In this document: piece by piece, positions 35,022 to 44,978 of the stretch
Position numbering within the stretch: the stretch's first letter is position 1
Layout: the number at the start of each line of letters is the position of its first letter
Origin: Kofleriaceae bacterium
GTDB taxonomy: Bacteria > Myxococcota_A > Polyangia > Haliangiales > Haliangiaceae
Direction of reading: 5' to 3'
Assembly (NCBI GenBank): GCA_022842285.1
Contig: JALHPV010000004.1
Coordinates: 17,919 to 81,918 of the forward strand
Length of the DNA stretch: 64,000 nucleotides
Program-made: the position numbers and the translations under genes
The notes under the pieces: generated by a model
What the model saw: only the letters and a program-made list of their open reading frames with translations
Told to the model about the DNA's origin: nothing
Databases searched by the model: none

Positions 35022-38000
35022 GTGCTCAACGCCCGAGGCGTCGGCGCGGCGATCACCCTAACATCGGTCTATCCGAAGAACCCTAGTGATAGTGCTCAAC
35101 GCCCGAAGGCATCGGCGCGGCGGTCACTGGACATCGCGTCGCTGCCGAAGCTGCCGCCGCGCGTGTGCTCAACGCCCGAAGGCATCGGCGCGGCGATCAC
35201 GTGTCGCTACCCGGTCGCCGTCCAGTACATGGACGGGTGCTCAACGCCCGAAGGCATCGGCGCGGCGATCACGTGAAAAGGTCAGGACCCCGGGCCTCTC
35301 GGCGCTGCGTGCTCAACGCCCGAAGGCATCGGCGCGGCGATCACACACGGACGCGAGCGACACCGCGATGCCGCCGTCGTGGGCCACGTGCTCAACGCCC
35401 GAAGGCATCGGCGCGGCGAGCACGACCATGAGTGCCCGTCGTGCGGCGAGTCGGTGTTCGAGTGCTCAACGCCCGAAGGCATCGGCGCGGCGATCACGCG
35501 CTGGCGCTGATGGACGCGGAGGAGTGGTCGGACAAGTGCTCAACGCCCGAAGGCATCGGCGCGGCGATCACACGAGCGTCGAGACGACGGGCGATCAGGG
35601 CTACCGGTGCTCAACGCCCGAAGGCATCGGCGCGGCGATCACGCGACGGGTCAAGATCGACCTCGAAGAGCATCGAGTGCTCAACGCCCGAAGGCATCGG
35701 CGCGGCGATCACTCGAGCTCCCTGAGCCACGGCATCCGCGCCGGTGTTGTGCTCAACGCCCGAAGGCATCGGCGCGGCGATCACCCCTGGCCTTCGCGGC
35801 CGCATCCCGCAGCGCATCGGCGTGCTCAACGCCCGAAGGCATCGGCGCGGCGATCACATTTCGCGAGTTGACCGCAGCCCGCCTTTCCCCAGTGCTCAAC
35901 GCCCGAAGGCATCGGCGCGGCGATCACGCTCTGTCCTCGCGTGTGCGCTCACGGTCACCGTTGGTGCTCAACGCCCGAAGGCATCGGCGCGGCGATCACG
36001 CGGCGAGCCGATCAATCGCCCTCGTGAGCGTCGGGTGCTCAACGCCCGAAGGCATCGGCGCGGCGATCACCTTCTCGGCGGGGACGAAGGATGTCTTCTG
36101 TTCCTTGTGCTCAACGCCCGAAGGCATCGGCGCGGCGATCACCGCGTGGGCGACGAGACGATCGAGACCGCATGGTCGGGGTGCTCAACGCCCGAAGGCA
36201 TCGGCGCGGCGATCACTGCGAGCGGGCGAAGCCCGAGCCGCCATCTGCAGGGTGCTCAACGCCCGAAGGCATCGGCGCGGCGATCACGCTTGCGTTCTGC
36301 GGGCTCGGGTGACGTGGGCTGCGTGTGCTCAACGCCCGAAGGCATCGGCGCGGCGATCACTGGCCGGCAGCGACGCCGAGCCGGACGAGAACGGGTGCTC
36401 AACGCCCGAAGGCATCGGCGCGGCGATCACCCGAGGACGTGGAGCATGCGGCTCGTGAAGAGCGTGTGCTCAACGCCCGAAGGCATCGGCGCGGCGATCA
36501 CCTCGACACGGGCGCGCTGGCGACGGCGAACCGCTAGTGCTCAACGCCCGAAGGCATCGGCGCGGCGATCACCCTAGCTCGACCCACTCTCTCTTCTTGT
36601 CGTCGTCGTGCTCAACGCCCGAAGGCATCGGCGCGGCGATCACCCTGCGTGGTCAGCAGCGCGTCGACATGTGCTCTTCCCAGTGCTCAACGCCCGAAGG
36701 CATCGGCGCGGCGATCACCTGGGCAAATCTCTGCGCCGCCTGGCCCGCGGCGCGTGTGGTGCTCAACGCCCGAAGGCATCGGCGCGGCGATCACCCTCGT
36801 GTGTACACCGGCAATTCCGCCGTCACGAGTGCTCAACGCCCGAAGGCATCGGCGCGGCGATCACGTCGGGCGCGTGCTGCGGCCGTCGCCGGGCAAGACG
36901 TGCTCAACGCCCGAAGGCATCGGCGCGGCGATCACATCGCGCTCCTAGTCGCGTGCGGGGCGCCCCAGCAGTGCTCAACGCCCGAAGGCATCGGCGCGGC
37001 GATCACCAGCTTCGACAGGGATGAGAGGCGTAGCGCCCTCGTGCTCAACGCCCGAAGGCATCGGCGCGGCGATCACACCGTATGCCAGGAGCTCGTCGCG
37101 AGCATTTCTCCTGTGCTCAACGCCCGAAGGCATCGGCGCGGCGATCACCATGACTCCCCCGCTGCCAGCCGGCGCAGTTCCATCGTGCTCAACGCCCGAA
37201 GGCATCGGCGCGGCGATCACGCGGGCTACCCGGGGTGACAGATGCCAAGCGTCAGCGTGCTCAACGCCCGAAGGCATCGGCGCGGCGATCACCCATACAC
37301 CGACGGGGCGTAGTTGGTGTCAACATCGTGCTCAACGCCCGAAGGCATCGGCGCGGCGATCACCTGCGCGAACGATGGCGCGCCCGTTGTAGATCGCCGG
37401 TGCTCAACGCCCGAAGGCATCGGCGCGGCGATCACCCATCCCCGCGCGGGACCCGGCGGTCTACCGTGAGTGCTCAACGCCCGAAGGCATCGGCGCGGCG
37501 ATCACACACGCATCGACAGCGTCACTGTCGAGCAGTTCCGCTGGTGCTCAACGCCCGAAGGCATCGGCGCGGCGATCACTCCGGCAGGGATTCGACGCGC
37601 ATTTGTTGACGCAGTGCTCAACGCCCGAAGGCATCGGCGCGGCGATCACAGCTCGAGGCCGCCGAGGAGTTGCCGAACTACCTCGTGCTCAACGCCCGAA
37701 GGCATCGGCGCGGCGATCACTCACCCGCTGCACATGCCGCGCGCTTTCGACTCCCACGTGCTCAACGCCCGAAGGCATCGGCGCGGCGATCACTGGCCAC
37801 CACTCGAGTTCGTCACGTCTTCGATACGTGCTCAACGCCCGAAGGCATCGGCGCGGCGATCACGTCGCAAACATGCTGGTTCTCCCGCGTGTGAAGCGGT
37901 GCTCAACGCCCGAAGGCATCGGCGCGGCGATCACAGCCGGCGGCGGCTTGGCGAGCCACCTGGCCGTGCTGTGCTCAACGCCCGAAGGCATCGGCGCGGC

Positions 38001-39521
38001 GATCACTAGACTAACTGTTCGCATGGCCCACCACATGCACGTGCTCAACGCCCGAAGGCATCGGCGCGGCGATCACACGCGGACCGTCACCAGCCCGCTG
38101 TAGTTCGCCTGGTGCTCAACGCCCGAAGGCATCGGCGCGGCGATCACGTAGTCCGTGTCGAGCAACCCGCCGCCGTCGTTGACGTGCTCAACGCCCGAAG
38201 GCATCGGCGCGGCGATCACAAGCTGTCGGCCGCCGCGCTCGGTGCGGGCCCAGGGTGCTCAACGCCCGAAGGCATCGGCGCGGCGATCACGCTCGCGGCG
38301 CAGCTGCTCGGTGTCGAGGTTCGCCGTGCTCAACGCCCGAAGGCATCGGCGCGGCGATCACGTTTCCAGCTCGCCACCTCGTACAGGTTCGGGTCACGGT
38401 GCTCAACGCCCGAAGGCATCGGCGCGGCGATCACGCACCGGACGCCCCGACACCTTGTACTTCAGGCGCAGCACGTGCTCAACGCCCGAAGGCATCGGCG
38501 CGGCGATCACTGAAGAACCAACCGAAGTGGCGCATCTTCGACTTCTGGTGCTCAACGCCCGAAGGCATCGGCGCGGCGATCACCAAGTCAGCGGGGCGTG
38601 GGAGACTCGCGACAGGAGTGCTCAACGCCCGAAGGCATCGGCGCGGCGATCACGCAAGCCTCGCGGCAAGTCGATGATGAACATCCTCTGGTGCTCAACG
38701 CCCGAAGGCATCGGCGCGGCGATCACCGGATGAAGATGAGGCACGCGTCGGCGTACTCCGCGTGCTCAACGCCCGAAGGCATCGGCGCGGCGATCACTCG
38801 CCCAGGGCCGCGCGGGTTCCGCGCGCGCTCGGTGCTCAACGCCCGAAGGCATCGGCGCGGCGATCACTCGGAAATCCTGCCAACGAAAATGCCAAAACAC
38901 GGCGTGCTCAACGCCCGAAGGCATCGGCGCGGCGATCACGCACGTAAATCGACCCCTCGCGAAAACGCCGCGAATCTGTGCTCAACGCCCGAAGGCATCG
39001 GCGCGGCGATCACTGCGCTCCTCGGCAAGCTGGGGGGACGCGTCCGACAAGTGCTCAACGCCCGAAGGCATCGGCGCGGCGATCACCCGGCGGAGACGTC
39101 GAGCGCGCGCCGGACGGTACCGTGCTCAACGCCCGAAGGCATCGGCGCGGCGATCACGAGCCCGAAGTGCCAGTGGACGAGGCCGTAGCGGACGTGCTCA
39201 ACGCCCGAAGGCATCGGCGCGGCGATCACGAGATCAGCGCGGGCTTACAGACGCCGTCCTTGCAGCCGTGCTCAACGCCCGAAGGCATCGGCGCGGCGAT
39301 CACCTAAGAAGCGCCTCGAAGAGCACATGGCAGCGAAGCGGTGCTCAACGCCCGAAGGCATCGGCGCGGCGATCACGACCGAAATCGAGGGCTTTCTGCT
39401 CGGGATTCGCGGTGTGCTCAACGCCCGAAGGCATCGGCGCGGCGATCACCTTCTCGGGCTGGCTCGACGGGGGACGCAGCGACGGGTGCTCAACGCCCGA
39501 AGGCATCGGCGCGGCGATCAC
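35022..39521 (-). CRISPR. CRISPR array, 63 repeats of 36 bp, 62 spacers
   Basis: Repeats begin GTGCTCAACGCCC and end GGCGCGGCGATCAC on the plus strand and recur every 70-75 bases, on average 72; most spacers are 34-38 bases, with longer ones of 40 and 43. Transcription is inferred to be leftward, because the decayed repeats (35022, 35 bases; 35092 with one change; 35388 with GAGCAC) are at the left and the AT-richer leader and cas2 are at the right. In that orientation the repeat RNA folds into a seven-pair stem closed by a UUCG loop, followed by AGCAC, so Cas6 cutting near the stem base would give a 5' handle ending UUGAGCAC. I found no repeated spacer. Confidence 0.98.
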
Positions 39522-39666
39522 AGCCTCGACCTCAAACATCTAGAATCGCATACCTTTTTGGGGTGCTCGACCTGTACGTCCATCATCGTACTCCTGTCCT
39601 AGGCCAGCGCTCACGAGGACGGTCCACAAGCTGTTGTTCCGGCGTCACTTTCAGTCATACATGGAC
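39522..39666 (-). promoter_or_regulatory. CRISPR leader
   Basis: 145 bases between the newest repeat and the cas2 stop. It is visibly richer in A and T than the surroundings (for example CATACCTTTTTGGGG) and contains no reading frame of note. Leaders drive array transcription and direct new spacers to the first repeat. Confidence 0.75.
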
Positions 39667-40071
39667 CTATTCGGTTGTCACATCGGTGTGTTCATCAGGA
39701 ACTCCGGGCGCTTCGGCGCATTCGTCCTGGTCTACCGCCTCAACATCCGCCGGTGCATGACTGGCACGAGGGGGTGACCCGATGACACGGAAGGTCGCAG
39801 GCTGTTCCTGCCAACCTTCCACATGATTCCTCGATATCACATTCCTCGCGCAGCTCGGGCAGAGATCCACGATCAACAGCGCGTCGTCCGGGGCCATGAC
39901 CTGGGCCAGCTCCCAGCGGAGCTGCTCGACCTCGAGGTTGTCGAGGCGACACCGGAACACCGAGTACTGGACGCGTCGACCGCGTCCACGGGCGATCTTG
40001 TAGACCTTACGCCAGCGGGCCGGCTCGCGGATGTCGTAGCAAACCAGCCGCCAGCGCTTATCAACCGCCAT
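39667..40071 (-). CDS. cas2: Cas2, spacer-acquisition endonuclease-like protein
   Basis: 134 residues from ATG 40071, overlapping the cas1 stop as TGATG. The ferredoxin-like Cas2 fold starts RWRLVCYDIREPARWRKVYK, with the Asp in strand 1 (CYDI), then GRRVQYSVFRCRLD and LLIVDLCPSC. The core ends near residue 95; a further 40 acidic residues (DVEAVDQDECAEAPGVPDE) extend beyond the usual length of 90-100. Cas2 bridges two Cas1 dimers in the integration complex. Last gene of the operon, beside the leader. Confidence 0.92.
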   Translation of the reverse strand: MAVDKRWRLVCYDIREPARWRKVYKIARGRGRRVQYSVFRCRLDNLEVEQLRWELAQVMAPDDALLIVDLCPSCARNVISRNHVEGWQEQPATFRVIGSPPRASHAPADVEAVDQDECAEAPGVPDEHTDVTTE

Positions 40072-41708
40072 CAGCGCAACCGCAGCCGCGCGAAGAGCCC
40101 GCCCTCGTTCATCCACTCCTTCTCGAGCAACCGCACCTCGAGCTCGATGAGCCGAGCGTAGCTCAGCGAGTAGCCGAGTACGTTGTGGCGCCACACGTCT
40201 GCTTTGCGACGCTCGAGCACCTCGATGACCTTTCTTCTGCCGTCCTCGCCAAGCAGGACGCGCCCCGGCAATTCATCGAAGTCCGCTTGCGGATCGAACG
40301 TACGCCGGTTCAGCGCTGCCACGACGGCCATATCGACGACCGGCACGCGAAACAGCTCCATGAGGTCGAGCGCCAGCGTGTGCGCCGATGATCGTGGCCG
40401 GTGGTAGAAGCCGAACCCCGGGTGCAGGCCCACCGCGATCACGGCTTGCAGCACCTCCCGGTACAGCATGCCGTACGCGTAGCTCAGGATCGCGTTCACC
40501 CGGTCGCGCGGAGGCTGCCGGCTCCGTCCGAGGAACTGGAACGCTGGGTCAAGATCGTCCACGAGAAGGTATGGGAGCGCCGCGAAGTACGCGGCCGCTC
40601 CTGTGCCTTCGTGCCCGAGCAGCGTCGCAGAGGAGTCCGCGTGAGCAGCCCGCCGCAGCGCGTTGCGCATCTGCTCGGTTGCGCGCTCTAGCTCTTCAGC
40701 CCGCCCTCCGTCGCCTCGGGTTGCACGCAGCACGAAGCGCAACTGCGCCTCGAGCTTCGCGACCACGAGTCGGCGTGCGAGTCCAAGCGCGAACTCGGGT
40801 GCATCCAGGGCACGGAACTGCCGGATGTGACGCTGTGCGGTTGCAGCCGCAGGAGCGAGTGAGCCGATCAGCTCGCCGCCAAAGCTGGTCCAGTGCACGC
40901 CGATCTCCCGCGACGCGCAGAATCTCAACGCCTGTGTGGTGATCTGCGCGTACCCATGCAGCACCACCTGCCCTACTTCAACGATGGGTAGCCGGATGTC
41001 GGGGTTCTCCCGGCCCTTGACGAGGAGCTGGTCGCCCGACCTCCCCACCTGTGCCCCGTTCTCCATGACGTGCAACGTCTGGCCGCGCGCATGCTCCGGC
41101 AGCAGCCGCAACGGTGGTAGCTCGTCTGTCTCCGGGTCGAACCGCGCTTCCTCTGGCAGGCATACTGGCGCGAGGGAACAACGAGGGCAGAGCCGATCGT
41201 TTGACGTCACGGGCGGCCGCTCGATAGCCTCTCGAAGTTGGCGTCCGCGCTCGATCACCGTCCGCACCGCTGCTCGGAGCTCGTCATCCACCGGCACGCG
41301 AACGGTGATGGAGTCAGCGTGGTACCGGACTCGCCCTTCGGGCACCTGGCGACCGTGGGCCTCTTCGATCAACATGGCGTACGCAGCGACCTGGATCCGG
41401 TCTGTCTGCCAGGCCTCGCGCGCTCCCGCGACCCCGGCCGAGCGGCCGCGCTTGTGCTCGTACGGGATCAGCGCACCGCTGCGGAGTCGAAGCACGTCAG
41501 CCGCCCCCCGAATACCGAGCGACTCGCTTTCGAACGTTCAGCGCTCCACGGACTCGCCGTCTTCCTGCGCCAGCTCGACGTGGAGACGTCGACCCGCAAA
41601 GACCGCGGCGTCAGCCAACCGGATCCGCTCGACTTCCTCGAGAAAGAACAACCGCTCGCAGTAAACCAGCGCATGAAGCGACGCCACGCTCAGCAGCGGC
41701 GCGTCCAC
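40071..41708 (-). CDS. cas4-cas1: Cas4-Cas1 fusion interrupted by an in-frame TGA at codon 57
   Basis: The frame starts with GTG 41708 directly after the cas5 stop. N-terminal Cas4 residues are well kept: [20 protein letters not shown] with Cys17, then GESVER, a TGA at 41540-41538, and without frame change [18 protein letters not shown]. RecB-type residues follow (Asp71, Glu84-x-Lys86 in PYEHKRG), and the cluster Cys174, 177, 183 ([10 protein letters not shown]). The Cas1 part has Glu367 in [13 protein letters not shown], His436 in [11 protein letters not shown], Asp448 and Glu451 in [10 protein letters not shown], so it is intact. A GTG at 41495, eight bases after a G-run, could restart translation and give a 474-residue protein lacking Cys17. 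The stop most simply replaces TGG (Trp). Cas1-Cas2 integrate spacers; Cas4 trims them and checks the PAM. Confidence 0.85.
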
Positions 41709-42404
41709 TCAGGACACCGCCCGTTGCGGGCCCACCTTGACCCATGCGTCATGGCTCACGATCCCGAGCTGTCTCGGCGCGAACAGAGGCGACTCGGTTC
41801 GGCTCGCGTCGCCGCGATCGATATTCGTCGTGAGCCTGGTCGTCTCTTGAACTGGATCGTGGCCCGTGACAGGCGCGTACCAGCGCGCCTGCACGTCATC
41901 GGGAGCGATCTCGATGGCATCGAACAGGAACTGATTGTCCCCGGCGAACGGAAGACCATAACGCGGCGTCTCGAGGCGCCCGGCGAGCCCTTCTGCCACA
42001 CGCCGAATGACGCCCCCCTCCCCTCGCGCCGCGACCACGCATTCGACGTCGACGAGAACCTCTCGCCGGACGGGCGCGATCCAGTACTTGTTGCCGTGCG
42101 TACGCGCCTTGAACGCGTCCCCCGAGTTTCCGACCGGGTAGCTATGCAGCTGCTGGTAGAGCGTGGCCCGTTGCCCCGGCGAGATCAGGCCCACCGCGAT
42201 CTCGAGGCTGGGCGCGTCGCTCCGGATCGGCGTCACCGGCTCCAACAACGAGCCCCGCGACTCGATCGCGGCAAGGTTGAGCACGAGTCCCCACGCCGCC
42301 GAGTGCGGGATCACGGGGAACGTGCCGCGATAGACTCCTGCCTGCATCCAGCGCCAGGCGGCGAACGGCGCGGACAGGCGCAACGTCACCGTTGCCAAGG
42401 TCAT
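41709..42404 (-). CDS. cas5: Cas5 (DevS-like), MYXAN subtype
   Basis: 231 residues; its ATG overlaps the cas7 stop as ATGA. The RAMP fold begins VTLRLSAPFAAWRWMQAGVY and RGTFPVIPHSAAWGLVLNLA, the Cas5 signature with the PS/T turn replaced by IPHSAAWG. GLPFAGDNQFLFDAI is the Gly-rich region. Cas5 caps the 5' end of the crRNA in the interference complex. In M. xanthus the equivalent gene is devS, which also acts in fruiting-body development; a developmental role here is only a possibility. Confidence 0.88.
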   Translation of the reverse strand: MTLATVTLRLSAPFAAWRWMQAGVYRGTFPVIPHSAAWGLVLNLAAIESRGSLLEPVTPIRSDAPSLEIAVGLISPGQRATLYQQLHSYPVGNSGDAFKARTHGNKYWIAPVRREVLVDVECVVAARGEGGVIRRVAEGLAGRLETPRYGLPFAGDNQFLFDAIEIAPDDVQARWYAPVTGHDPVQETTRLTTNIDRGDASRTESPLFAPRQLGIVSHDAWVKVGPQRAVS

Positions 42405-43279
42405 GCGTCGAGCCCGTCGTGCGCCAGCGTGCGAAGCGCCTCCTGAGGGTTGTCGAAGAACCGGACGCCCTCCTGGAGCAAACGCTCTTTTTCCGCTCCA
42501 GCGAGCTCGCGCGCCAGCGCACCGGCGACCACGAACTCCTGGCCCGGCAGATCACCCTTCTTGATCCGAGCGAGCTCGGCGAACCCTCCGTGGCGATCGA
42601 AGCCATAGCTGTCGAACCCACCGACCAGCGCCGGGGTGAGTCGCGCAACCAGGGAGCGCGGCGCCATCTCGAAGTAGCTCCGCGCGTGCCCTCCAGCAAC
42701 GTTCGAGAGCTCGCCGATGGCGGAGAGAAGCGCCTTAGCCCACGGCTTCTTCGCCTTGCAGTCCTCGAAGCTGAGGGCGAAGGGATACTGGTAGGCAGTG
42801 TGCGAGACCTCGCGATGCAGAAGCGCGGAGGACGTCGAGTTCTTCCAGGGGCTATCGCCCGCGTTGAGCGGAGACTGGTGGAAGGTCGCGTCGAACCGGT
42901 ATGGGTGAAGCGCGACCGCCATGTTCATGCGAAGCACGCTGTCGCGCTTCGCCGGACGCTTGAAGTTCCTCATCTCCTTGTTGTCGGCGACGAGATAGCC
43001 GAACAGGAAGTCATCGGCATACTTGTCTGCATCGGGATACTCCTTGAACTCGACGGCTAGCTGGTCTTCATTGAGCAGCCTCCGACGATTCATCGGCTGT
43101 TCGCGTAACGCGAGGATCTCTCGGAGAGCGTTGCGCATCGCTTCGGGACTCACGACGGCGTACTCGTGGTCGCCCTTCGTGATCTTCTGGATCACGGTGC
43201 GATTCTCCTCACTCTCACCGCGATAGTTGCTGCTCGGGGCTGCGTTCGTCAGGATGCTACAGAACAGGTTCTTCAACAT
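42401..43279 (-). CDS. cas7: Cas7 (DevR-like), crRNA backbone protein
   Basis: 292 residues from ATG 43279, with AAGGAG eight bases before. It belongs to the Cst2/DevR type of Cas7: LKNLFCSILTNAAPSSNYRG at the start, EYAVVSPEAMRNALREIL, DFLFGYLVADNK, KRDSVLRMNMAVALHP and SYFEMAPRSLVARLTPAL near the end. Several copies coat the crRNA in the surveillance complex. The gene lies 16 bases after cas8 and overlaps cas5. Confidence 0.9.
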   Translation of the reverse strand: MLKNLFCSILTNAAPSSNYRGESEENRTVIQKITKGDHEYAVVSPEAMRNALREILALREQPMNRRRLLNEDQLAVEFKEYPDADKYADDFLFGYLVADNKEMRNFKRPAKRDSVLRMNMAVALHPYRFDATFHQSPLNAGDSPWKNSTSSALLHREVSHTAYQYPFALSFEDCKAKKPWAKALLSAIGELSNVAGGHARSYFEMAPRSLVARLTPALVGGFDSYGFDRHGGFAELARIKKGDLPGQEFVVAGALARELAGAEKERLLQEGVRFFDNPQEALRTLAHDGLDA

Positions 43280-43295
43280 GGAGTCTCCTTGTCGG

Positions 43296-44978
43296 TCACG
43301 AGTTGGCAGAGAGCGCGAGGAGCGTCAGGCTGCGAACCCGCTCCACTTCTTCCTGGTTAGTGAGCGCGCGAGCGAGCGCGAGGTATCCGGTCTCGCCCAG
43401 GTGCTGGGGAACCGAGCACAACGTCGACGTGAAGTACGCGACGAAGTCGGCGCCGGTTCGCGAGCGGACCGCGAGAAATGCCTCGCGCGCGACCTTCTCC
43501 TTCTTGCTTTCGAAGTCGGCCTTCCCTGCCGCGCTGCCGGAGGCATCCGCCCACTTCAGGCTGTACTTCGAGGCCAGGCGGCCAAGCACGTAGGAGCGAG
43601 TCGCCTGATAGACAAGCTGCTCGAGGGTCTTGGGTTCATCTGTGCGTGACTCGGTCATCTCAACCTCCGTGAATGCGATGCGGCAGTCGTGTTGGAACTT
43701 GGAATCGAGGATGGTGTTCTCCTTGGGCGTCTGCGCGCAGAGCCGACCGAACTCGCGCCACCATTCACGCTCCTCGAGTAGATTCGCGATCCTCTGGCGC
43801 CGAAAAACCGAACTCCAGTACGCCGCCCGGACGCGGCCATACGCGTCGGCGCGATCGTGGCGAGGATCAACGCGGCTCAGGCTACGGACGCGTACGTTGT
43901 TCCCGTCCTTCTCGATGTGCACAACGTCGATCGCGCTGACGGAGTACCGTGTCGCCGCCGCCCCTTGCTTCGCGCGAATGACGGCGAGCATGCGGCTTAG
44001 CACGTCAAGCCCGGCCTCCCCGGCCAGATCGACGAGCGAGTCCGCGGGCCGGTAGCCTGAGATCTTTGGCGACCGAGCGCGAACGACCTGTGGCCAGTCA
44101 TCGACGAACTGCCCGAGGTCGGCAACCTCTGGCACGGCTAGCGCGAGGCCCTTGAAGTCGCGGCTACCGTCGCGGTCGACGAGTACCGGCACGTAGATCG
44201 CGACGACGAATGGCCAGAAATGCAACACGAACTGCGACGACACGCGGTCCCGAAACGAAGCGTTCTCGGCGGTTCTTGCCTGTGCCCCGAGGAAATAGGT
44301 GCTCGGGAGCTCGACCCCTGCCTGCGGGCCAGTCGCGAGGGCCTCCCAGGCCTCTGCGGCGTCCGTGGAGGCCCGACCATGGGCGCGAGACTCGTATGGC
44401 TCCCGCGTCGCGGGGACGCCTCGCAGATGCGACCAGACCAGGTCTCGCCATAGCTTGAGCCACGACTGCGGCTCGGTGGGCGGCGCTGGGTCCCAGTCGG
44501 CGATCAACGCGCCCCGAGGAACGGTCGCATCGTAGACGTAGAACGTCTTCTCCTTCGCCTTCCCCTTGGCATCCGGCACCACCCTCTCCACCGTTCGCTT
44601 TGGCGGGATAACTTCCTTGGCCTTGTTCTTGAGGGGCGCCGCGCGCTCCTGCTCCTCGTTCGAAGCGCCGTAGATGTCATCGAAGAGGCTCTGCATCCCC
44701 TCGCGGTCGACCCGCAGCGTGAGCCCTGCCTGGTCGATTACCTCGAGCTCACAGACCCCTTTTGCGTCGGGTCGACGACGGAGGAAACCTACGCACAACG
44801 CGAGACCAGCGAGGCCCGCTTTGTGTTGCGAGGATGGCAGCTCGTTCAGGTTCCAGCGGATCGAGATGGGTCCTTCCGGCACCGCGGGTTTCGGCGCGCG
44901 GGCTGCACGAGGCTTCGATGCACTCGATGCGCGCTTCTTCTTGGGACCGGCCTCGGTCTGTTCGGACGTATCGCTCAT
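43296..44978 (-). CDS. cas8: Cas8 (DevT-like), large subunit of MYXAN-type Cascade
   Basis: 560 residues from ATG 44978, which overlaps the cas3 stop (TGATG); a TTG at 44981 is the alternative. The first 35 residues are Lys/Ala/Pro-rich and probably disordered. The body starts PISIRWNLNELPSSQHKAGL, the recognisable opening of Cas8a1/DevT proteins, followed by LALCVGFLRRRPD and the segment SQFVLHFWPFVVAIYVPVLV. The C-terminal third is helical and charged. Cas8 recognises the PAM and recruits Cas3. Assignment rests on this opening motif, position and size. Confidence 0.85.
   Translation of the reverse strand: MSDTSEQTEAGPKKKRASSASKPRAARAPKPAVPEGPISIRWNLNELPSSQHKAGLAGLALCVGFLRRRPDAKGVCELEVIDQAGLTLRVDREGMQSLFDDIYGASNEEQERAAPLKNKAKEVIPPKRTVERVVPDAKGKAKEKTFYVYDATVPRGALIADWDPAPPTEPQSWLKLWRDLVWSHLRGVPATREPYESRAHGRASTDAAEAWEALATGPQAGVELPSTYFLGAQARTAENASFRDRVSSQFVLHFWPFVVAIYVPVLVDRDGSRDFKGLALAVPEVADLGQFVDDWPQVVRARSPKISGYRPADSLVDLAGEAGLDVLSRMLAVIRAKQGAAATRYSVSAIDVVHIEKDGNNVRVRSLSRVDPRHDRADAYGRVRAAYWSSVFRRQRIANLLEEREWWREFGRLCAQTPKENTILDSKFQHDCRIAFTEVEMTESRTDEPKTLEQLVYQATRSYVLGRLASKYSLKWADASGSAAGKADFESKKEKVAREAFLAVRSRTGADFVAYFTSTLCSVPQHLGETGYLALARALTNQEEVERVRSLTLLALSANS

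Noticed and set aside
35022..39543. Many plus- and minus-strand reading frames across the CRISPR array
   Set aside because: They translate the repeat in three frames (for example VLNARRHRRGDH, CSTPEGIGAAIT) and are not genes.
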